The notes under the pieces were generated by a model that was not told the DNA's origin, made no database searches, and worked only from the letters and a program-made list of their open reading frames with translations. The translations under genes and the position numbers were made by a program. A stretch of DNA of 64,000 nt. Source: Prosapia bicincta (taxonomy: Eukaryota > Arthropoda > Insecta > Hemiptera > Cercopidae). The stretch spans positions 64,601,753-64,665,752 of the forward strand of contig JBAIZL010000004.1 of NCBI GenBank assembly GCA_036971475.1, in the 5' to 3' direction. This document shows, in pieces, positions 60,401 to 64,000 of the stretch (positions are counted from its first letter, which is position 1; each line of letters starts with the position of its first letter).

Positions 60401-63400
60401 AGCGGAAAATAAAATTGTACGAAATAAAACAGTTTGAATATTATTTATATGTTTCCCAAAAAGTAAAGGTTTTGAATTTGTATAATAGTAATTATGAAAT
60501 TGAATTTGATGGAGATTCTAAATAATATTTACACTCTTTGCGTTTATCCTGAATTATTGCCCATGATGAGTGCCTGGTAATTTTCCCACTTCTACTAGCA
60601 TAACATACTTCTACACACGTGAGTTGGTTTCTATGTTTCAATATAATTTTTTTTATCTATAATTATACGTTATGCAAAATTATTCTTATTCATATTACAA
60701 TTCAATTATCAAAACTATGTTCATGTCAAAATGCAAATATTAAAACTAGTCTGCCAGCTCAAATAAAATTACCAATCGCTATGTTTTAGGTAAACCTTTT
60801 TTTGAAAAATATTATTCGTGTTAAAATAAAATCATCCACAATCCAAATTATTGTTTATAATGTTATACAATTTAAAGAAGGATCAATCATTACTTGTTTG
60901 TGTAATAAAGCCATATTTTGTTACCTTGATGTTAATCATTATTTACTTTCCATTCCTGAACGAACACTTTTACAGAAACCCAATTTCGTAAAATAAAAAT
61001 AATGCTCTGCTACATGAAGGGTACCTTCAATGCTATGATCATTGTATAAATGTTTATTTTAATAATACGTTTTTCGAAATAATGGTATGATTTAAAATAA
61101 TTCAAAGTTCATACAAAACCTGGCAAACTATCCTTCTGAATATCACCTGGCCTTGGTGAGTTCCATATTTTGAGTCAATTTTAATGGATTACCTATACAT
61201 GTATTTCAGCTTCTTATAAAATCTTATTTTTATTTTTTGAATATCTCGAGGTTATCATTTCGATTCCTATTTACTAATCCAAGCTGCTTTAATAAATTCT
61301 ACATATCTAAAACAATTATCATATTAAATTCAATTATTATTTATTTCTACTGTAACAAGTTAGTATTATCAGTCCCTAAACAGACTCTAACTATTTAATT
61401 AATTGTTGTAATATTAGTTAATTTTGCCTCATCCACGCTTTCTGAACTATTACCTGATTTTTGACGGAGATTTCATCCTTTTGAGACTATAAGAAAGTGG
61501 GTTTTTACTACATCCTAAACAAATAAACATTTTTTTTCTCCTTTTGATACGTATTCAATGACAAATAATAAGTTGTAGTTTCCTTCTAAAATTTATAATT
61601 CCTGTCTTTTAACATATATATTACACACTACTATTTTCCAGTAATACTTTTATGAGTTTTCACTCTCCTGTCCTCTCTTACATATAGTACTATCGGTAAT
61701 GCTCTATCGAACTCTTTACTTTTTATACTAGTTTGTCACTTATTTTTCTATTTTTCCTGTCCTTTGTTACCTTTTTGTTATCTCATACTTTTTTTTTAAA
61801 CATAAATTTCTTAATTGTCAATCTTATTTACTCTCAGTATTTTATAAAACCCATCATTACTCTCAGTACTGGTAGTAAATATTCAAAATAATTTATGTCT
61901 TTAATTTAATGTATGTGCTTACTATGATATTTGTTAGTCTTGTGTCGTTTGTGGTTTATGTCTTTATCCTTTTTATAAGTCTCTAATCTTTATTCTTTTT
62001 ATATTCCCTATTTCAGTGTTTGTTACCTCATAGGCCAATGTCCTCAATCTCAATCACTTACTAACCTCATGCGGTCTTTGAACGATTGTTAGTATTTATG
62101 TCGTAAAAATCTGCCTACTTTTGTTCTATATAATCGCGATAATAACACCTTGTCCACACATTTTAATATTGCTGCCACTGTTTGATTTTTCACACCTGAG
62201 CTATACTGTTTTTTTTTATGCTCTCGTATGCTTTATAAACCCGCTACATCCAGATTCTATTTCTACTTATTTTCAAACGTCCTTTGTAAAGAATTTCCAA
62301 CTTATTCAGGTTCAAAACTAAACTGAATCTGTGATAAAGTGTATTCAGTGGATTAATGCGGTATGATGTTAATCACCTCTTCCAGTTACTACAAGTAATC
62401 CCCCCAAAACGATTAGTTCCAATAACAGTAGATTCGGAATTTTCTTCTTAGTTCTTTGTTCCCCTTTCCTGCTAGATTTACATGCGGTCACTTGCGGAGC
62501 TCAGTATGTGTTTGATTCCATCACTCCTGATCCACCGTACGCAATTGCCGTGAGGTAAATGAAGTTCCAAACGCTTTTCGTCTTATTCCTTCAATTCTGT
62601 AACCTATTTTCAACAACCAAGGGATAATGTTTTAATTTCTAACTTTATAGAATGTATTCTAGTGATAGAGTTTTTGGAAAAAAGTGTTTAACTTTATTTT
62701 CTTTAGATACTGTTTTCCTGAACTGTTAACTTGGTTTTGCTGTTTTTCTGGCTTTTATCTTTCAACCATTTAGTTACCTGCTCAGGATTTCTACTATCTG
62801 TTTCGGCTTCCAATACAAATGCTTGTTTTAACTTTTTTTTATTTGTCACTCTTATTTTCATTTGACGTGACGTTTTTTGTTTTATTTTGTATATTTCGTA
62901 AATTATTCAATATAAATGTTTGACGTTAATTCCCTAAATGGTTCTACAAAGCTAAATGGGCAGCTAACGTTAATGGTTGTTGTGTTGCCAACTAAGCCTT
63001 GAGACAATTCAGATCGTCGACCATTGCTATGATCAGGATGTTCAGGTTGAGGAGTAGCAAGTAGCAAAGTAGCCTAATTTAACTAGGTATTCAAACGATC
63101 ACATATGTTTAATGGTGATGATGTATAATGGTGTTTTAAACTACTCATTCTTATGAAGCTCAGACAGAAAGTGACCCTAAATCTTTTCAAACTTTATCAG
63201 ATATGACTGCCCTAGTTAAAGACCAGAACTTATCATACTAGTGTAGTCTTTTCTTTCAAATTTTTTTGAACACTAATTCTATTCCAATCTCATCCATTCG
63301 TCAATTCTTAAAGCAGCGCTAATGAACTTTTAAATTTAACATTTTTGCGTTTTGTATGAAATTAGTTATATCTACCTGTATAGATGTTTCATCAGAAATG

Positions 63401-64000
63401 GATTCCCGAGGCATGAAACTGAAACTTGTTATACGATATAAACATTGAATACAAAAGAGTATATTTATGTTTGTAGCTTTAAGGTTTTATTAGGTTATAT
63501 AAATGTCTTTCATTGAAGAAAATCGAAAAGCCCCCCTTTTTTATTGGGAATCGTTGATCTATATAAAGTTGCTTTAACAATTAGAGTTAAAGAGAGTTAT
63601 CTACCAGGGGTAAGGGAGCTACATCGGTTCGTTATGGCCACTGTAAATTTCATTTCGAGTAATCGATACCTTAATCGAAGTACGTGGTTGTTACTTACTT
63701 ATTATAACGTACACTAATATGACGTTTAATTTTGCATTATTCTCTCAATTATATATGAACATTACCTTTTTATAGATTAGTAAAATATAGAAAATTAGAT
63801 TTTAAATAATATAATTCATATTAATTTATATCAATATGTTATTCTTCTTCCATTATCACTTAAATTTTGCGTATTTTTTGTGTAATGAAATATTAAAAGT
63901 TTAGGTTGTAAATATTTTATTTTTATACACATTGTACAAATTGTATTTTGCACATGGTTCGCTACCAAATGTACACATCCAAATTTCGAGATATGAGGAC
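57500..64000. other. AT-rich non-coding DNA
   Basis: No supported gene. A 51-codon ATG frame at 58335-58487 begins with a membrane-spanning segment (MYVSISVLIMTLIYCF) followed by a polar tail, as in type II membrane proteins, but it stands alone. A pyrimidine-rich field lies at 61480-62200. Confidence 0.5.
61480..62200 (-). repeat. Pyrimidine-rich field, minus-strand counterpart of 49150-50220
   Basis: The plus strand is C/T-rich with recurring TTACTCTCAGTA and CCTGTCCT words, the complement of the AGAGTAATG-type words of the purine-rich field. Similarity is weak and judged by eye. Confidence 0.35.

Overview
The window reads as an AT-rich animal chromosome segment, most likely from an insect or another arthropod. 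The evidence is its mobile DNA: a mariner relic with D34D spacing, a TTAA-flanked piggyBac relic, an I/LOA-type LINE with an RNase H domain, and Polinton-type elements. There are also many (TA)n and (CA)n tracts. The taxon is an inference; no single-copy host gene could be recognised. There is no tRNA, rRNA or CRISPR array that I can support.

Layout. 1-12226: AT-rich non-coding DNA with microsatellites and a near-perfect hairpin (10136-10266). 12233-24283: a Polinton/Maverick-type element with long inverted repeats, AG...CT ends and a 6-bp target duplication (GATGTT). It carries a protein-primed type DNA polymerase B (one in-frame stop), an unknown gene directly upstream of it (one in-frame stop), an intact dUTPase, a secreted matrix metalloproteinase with a hemopexin-like tail (one frameshift), a degenerate exonuclease-like ORF and a small Cys-rich ORF. 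No integrase, packaging ATPase, protease or capsid gene is visible. A deleted piggyBac copy (20268-22084) is nested inside it. 25474-33905: a second element with the same hallmarks (AGTAG...CTACT ends, 511/633-bp inverted repeats, 6-bp duplication TACGTT). It has no polymerase. Its interior is a field of nested inverted, direct and tandem repeats around a broken BIR-RING inhibitor-of-apoptosis gene and one small uncharacterised ORF.

33912-44600: non-coding DNA, a decayed I/LOA-like LINE (about 38590-43050), a cluster of (TA)n and (CT)n tracts, and a mariner relic on the minus strand (43519-44590). 46690-57165: a region built by old duplications. Its first part is a diverged copy of bases 1-1750 of the window, including a conserved block that could be a promoter plus 5' exon. 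Its second part is a roughly 3-kb tandem duplication, one copy of which holds a head-to-head inverted insert with a 14-bp target duplication; the other copy preserves the empty site. 57500-64000: AT-rich DNA without recognisable genes.

The two Polinton-type elements lie 1.2 kb apart. Together they carry genes that act at the virus-host interface (nucleotide hygiene, matrix proteolysis, block of apoptosis) but almost none of the standard virion or integration genes. I infer that both are decayed, non-autonomous relatives of a DNA-virus-like transposon lineage. Most coding regions carry stops or frameshifts, so present-day function is unlikely except perhaps for the dUTPase ORF.
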